The notes under the pieces: generated by a model
The model's database searches: none
The model's input: the letters and a program-made list of their open reading frames with translations, nothing else
What the model was told of the DNA's origin: nothing
Source: Candidatus Acetothermia bacterium
Lineage (GTDB): Bacteria > Bipolaricaulota > Bipolaricaulia > Bipolaricaulales > Bipolaricaulaceae
Length of the DNA stretch: 8,847 nucleotides
Direction of reading: 5' to 3'
Assembly (NCBI GenBank): GCA_011057175.1
Contig: DSBZ01000233.1
Coordinates: forward strand, 1-8,847
Position numbers and translations under genes: made by a program
Part shown: positions 6,987 to 8,847 of the stretch, piece after piece
Layout of the letters: each line of letters starts with the position of its first letter
How positions within the stretch are numbered: position 1 is the stretch's first letter

Positions 6987-8171
6987 TCAACCGTCCAGCA
7001 GCCGTCGCTCCCCAGTGATCTTCTGGATCGGGCTGATGTCTTGCGTTACCTCGACCGTGCCCAGGTACTCGCCCCCGGGAGCCCGCACCGGGAAGTAGCG
7101 GATGTAGACGAGCTTGCCCGCGAAGTTGATCCAAAACTCGGCCCCGTCCCGGCGACCGGCCTTGAAGTCGGCGAGAATCTCCTCCACCACGTGGACGCTC
7201 TTCGGGGGGTGGCAGTCCTGGACCTTGCGCCCGAGCACGGCCGGAGTGCGGACGAAGATCCGGTCCTTCGAGGCGTTGAAGTAGCGGACCGTATCGTCCC
7301 GATCCACAAACGTGATGTCCACAGGGAGCGTGTTCAGCACCGCCTCCAGCTCCTGGGGGGTGAACTCGCCGGTGGGAAACCGCAGCCGGAACTGGGAGCC
7401 CGGCATGGGACCCGCTGCTGGACCCGGCGCTCCTGCCGGCTCCGGTGGAGGCGGCGCCGCCGGGGTGAAGCAGCAGTACCCGATCTCATCGAACTGGCGG
7501 CGGATCTCCGGCCACTCGCCTTCCGGGATTACCCGCAGCCCCGTCGGAAAGAGGATCCGGTTTTCCTTGAGGAAGTGGCTGGCCAACATCTCGCTCAGGG
7601 CAACCGCCGCCTCGGCGAGCCTCTCCCCTTGGGGTGCCTCCTTCACCACGGCCTTCTTCAGCTCACGGATCCGGTCGTGCTCAGCCCACATCACCCGCGG
7701 CGGTTCGCCGATCCCGTGCCGCTCCAAGTACGGGAAGAGCACGTTCTCCTCCCGCAGGTAGTGGCTCTCCGCGGCCACGAGGTGTTGCACGAGGCGCTCC
7801 ACCTCGGCCCGGGCCTCGGGCGACGCCACCCCTTCCCGGGCTCGGGAGGCGAGGCGAGTCGCCATCCCCAGCACCTCGCGGTGCTCGGCGATCAGGATGT
7901 GCAGCGGATGCCAGCGAGGGGTGGAGAGATCCGCACCAGCGAGGGACTCCTCGAACAGGGCGAGGTGGAGGTCGCAGAGCTTCATCAGCTCCTCCCGCGG
8001 CAGCCCTTCGCGCACGAGCTCCTCCTCGATCTGGGCGATCTCCTGGGGAGAGACGCTTCCCACCGCGTTGCGGAACGCCGCCTTGAGGCTGGGGACACTC
8101 TCTCCCGCGTGGAGTCGCCGCAGGATCTCCTTCAGGGCCTCCTTCCTTTTGTCGCTCATCAGCTCGCTCAT
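6987..8171 (-). CDS. DUF438 - hemerythrin HHE - PAS domain protein
   Basis: The protein has 394 residues from the ATG at 8171, which has AAGGAGG five bases upstream. A longer frame to 8246 adds an unlikely basic stretch without a ribosome site. About residues 6-75 match DUF438 (KRKEALKEILRRLHAGE...). Residues 88-210 are a hemerythrin-like HHE helical bundle with candidate iron ligands H91, H97, H137, E141, H165, H199 and E203, including SHYLREENVLFP and ASHFLKENRILFP. Residues 236-258 are a proline-rich linker after a CC pair (233-234). Residues 275-385 are a PAS domain (DITFVDRDDTVRYFN, then VQDCHPPKSVH, WINFAGKLVYIRYF and EVTQDI). There is no kinase or output domain. Proteins of this architecture are usually viewed as O2/NO or redox-responsive; iron repair or NO sensing is plausible but unproven here. 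It is the first gene after the Rrf2 regulator. Confidence 0.92.
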   Translation of the reverse strand: MSELMSDKRKEALKEILRRLHAGESVPSLKAAFRNAVGSVSPQEIAQIEEELVREGLPREELMKLCDLHLALFEESLAGADLSTPRWHPLHILIAEHREVLGMATRLASRAREGVASPEARAEVERLVQHLVAAESHYLREENVLFPYLERHGIGEPPRVMWAEHDRIRELKKAVVKEAPQGERLAEAAVALSEMLASHFLKENRILFPTGLRVIPEGEWPEIRRQFDEIGYCCFTPAAPPPPEPAGAPGPAAGPMPGSQFRLRFPTGEFTPQELEAVLNTLPVDITFVDRDDTVRYFNASKDRIFVRTPAVLGRKVQDCHPPKSVHVVEEILADFKAGRRDGAEFWINFAGKLVYIRYFPVRAPGGEYLGTVEVTQDISPIQKITGERRLLDG

Positions 8172-8286
8172 CGATGCCTCCTTGTTTCGGTGCGTCTTTG
8201 GCCGCCCAACCGCTGAGGGCGCAGCGGAACGCGATCGCTCCCTCATCCGTTCACCGTGATCCCAAAGCTAAGCTGGCAGCATTTCG
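8172..8286 (-). other. 115-bp gap between the Rrf2 gene and the DUF438 gene
   Basis: It holds the DUF438 ribosome site and a small hairpin (CCGCTG/CAGCGG, arms 8210-8215 and 8222-8227). It also has TCATCCG at 8243-8249, which matches half of the palindrome before the Rrf2 gene. No convincing promoter or U-tailed terminator is visible, so read-through from the regulator gene is possible. Confidence 0.4.
8177..8183 (-). promoter_or_regulatory. Ribosome binding site AAGGAGG for the DUF438 gene
   Basis: AAGGAGG is followed by five bases and ATG at 8171. It decides against the longer 8246 start and against the next methionine at 8159. Confidence 0.8.
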
Positions 8287-8766
8287 TCAGCCATCACTGC
8301 CACAGCGCTCCTCTCCGCGATCGCGGGGCCCGCGGCGATGAGAGGCAGGATTCCCACCCCGGCCCCTCACCCGTCCCGCGAGGGAAGCGACCGTGGTCCG
8401 CTCCAGGAAGCCCACCAGCTCGTCCCGCAGAGGATCCCACACCGAAGCGAGAGGACAATCCGGCTTCCCTGGACAGGGATCCACTTCGAACGGGCACTCT
8501 TGGAAGATCGCCTCGCCTTCAGTAATGCGGATGATCTCGGCGAGCGAGATCTCCCCCGGCGGCCGGGCCAAAGTGATCCCTCCGCCTCGACCTCGGATCG
8601 AACCCACAACGCCCGCCCGCACGAGCAGTGGAACGAGCTTCGCCAGGTACGGCTCTGGGATGAAGGCGTCCGCGGCCAAGTCCCGCACCGTGACCGGCCC
8701 ACCGCCCGCCGCGGCAAGCTGGAGCAAGGTCCGGATCGCGTACTTGCTCGACAGGGCGAACTTCAT
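8287..8766 (-). CDS. Rrf2-family transcriptional regulator with three-cysteine Fe-S motif (NsrR/IscR-like)
   Basis: The protein has 159 residues, starting MKFALSSKYAIRTLLQLA as Rrf2 proteins do. The winged helix-turn-helix occupies about residues 25-70 (VTVRDLAADAFIPEPYLAKLV, then the wing GSIRGRGGGITLARPP). The dimer helix follows (ISLAEIIRITEGE). C91, C98 and C104 form C-x6-C-x5-C, close to the three-cysteine cluster site of NsrR and IscR, where the middle spacing is usually five. The arginine- and glycine-rich tail after residue 130 is not conserved in type. The gene stands at the head of the flavodiiron/hemerythrin cluster, so sensing NO, O2 or Fe-S status and controlling that cluster is likely. 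NsrR versus IscR identity cannot be settled by eye. The ATG at 8766 is preceded only by GGGG. Confidence 0.92.
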   Translation of the reverse strand: MKFALSSKYAIRTLLQLAAAGGGPVTVRDLAADAFIPEPYLAKLVPLLVRAGVVGSIRGRGGGITLARPPGEISLAEIIRITEGEAIFQECPFEVDPCPGKPDCPLASVWDPLRDELVGFLERTTVASLAGRVRGRGGNPASHRRGPRDRGEERCGSDG

Positions 8767-8774
8767 CCCCCATC

Positions 8775-8789
8775 ATCCGATAATCGGAT
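8775..8789. promoter_or_regulatory. Perfect 15-bp palindrome, candidate operator for the Rrf2 regulator
   Basis: ATCCGAT, one base, ATCGGAT: seven-base arms pair perfectly about a central A/T. It lies between the predicted transcription start and the regulator's ATG, where a bound repressor would block its own transcript. Its A+T content is higher than its surroundings. A binding role is inferred from position and symmetry only. Confidence 0.6.
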
Positions 8790-8803
8790 CATCTTGTCTC
8801 TTT

Positions 8804-8833
8804 ATCTTAGCGGAGCACCCGCCCCCTTGTCAA
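8804..8833 (-). promoter_or_regulatory. Sigma-70-type promoter for the Rrf2 gene
   Basis: On the minus strand a perfect TTGACA (8828-8833) is followed by 18 bases and TAAGAT (8804-8809, 4 of 6 matches to consensus). The start of transcription would fall near 8797, giving a leader of about 30 nt before the ATG at 8766. Confidence 0.7.
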
Positions 8834-8847
8834 GGCACCGAGTTGCC

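Noticed and set aside
6628..7134. Long upstream extension of the flavodiiron frame
   Set aside because: The frame stays open because of high G+C. The translated extension is arginine- and serine-rich, overlaps the AhpD-like gene, and lies before a well-placed GGAGG and the family's normal start.
6891..8216. 441-codon plus-strand open frame opposite the DUF438 gene
   Set aside because: It is antisense to a clearly conserved gene and has a low-complexity composition rich in Arg, Leu and His. It has no recognisable domain.
8231..8238. GCGATCGC octamer, like the HIP1 repeat of cyanobacteria
   Set aside because: A single copy was noticed, which chance explains in a G+C-rich sequence.

Overview
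The window comes from a G+C-rich bacterial chromosome (about two-thirds G+C by eye). It holds seven protein genes in three blocks, with no RNA genes, mobile elements or CRISPR arrays. The gene content suggests an anaerobe that must survive transient oxygen or nitric oxide. The style of the secreted proteins (invasin-like Ig repeats, cadherin-like domains, and lamin-tail domains opening with 'NEIAWGGT') recalls uncultured lineages such as Candidatus Bipolaricaulota (Acetothermia). That placement is an impression from family knowledge and was not tested.

Block 1 (1-3002, + strand) is the 3' part of a gene for a very large surface or secreted protein. Invasin-like Ig repeats with a period of 333-336 bp lead into a cadherin-like domain, a lamin-tail region and a C-terminal beta domain. 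The lamin-tail region looks like one domain inserted inside another. The gene ends at a strong hairpin (3025-3056) in a 73-bp convergent gap.

Block 2 (3076-5252, - strand) is a two-gene unit joined by a TGATG stop/start overlap. Both genes encode exported proteins with one cadherin-like domain after the signal peptide. The first has an unassigned beta-rich C-terminal part. The second is a long, beta-rich, eight-cysteine protein that ends like an outer-membrane beta-barrel strand. All three secreted proteins share the same kind of cadherin-like module, so blocks 1 and 2 look like one surface-protein locus.

Block 3 (5413-8766, - strand) is a probable oxygen/NO/peroxide-defence cluster. Its order of transcription is an Rrf2-family regulator with three cysteines, a DUF438-hemerythrin-PAS protein, an AhpD-like CxxC protein, and a complete flavodiiron protein. 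The last three genes are tightly packed: a 19-nt gap, then a 26-bp overlap. A near-consensus promoter and a perfect 15-bp palindrome precede the regulator gene, which suggests self-regulation by an Fe-S sensor. The likely working model, an inference, is that the regulator senses NO, O2 or Fe-S status and controls a diiron reductase, a diiron/PAS sensor or carrier, and a thiol peroxidase-like partner.

No gene-free stretch exceeds 300 bases. The largest gap (5253-5412) holds only a weak promoter candidate and short G+C-rich hairpins.
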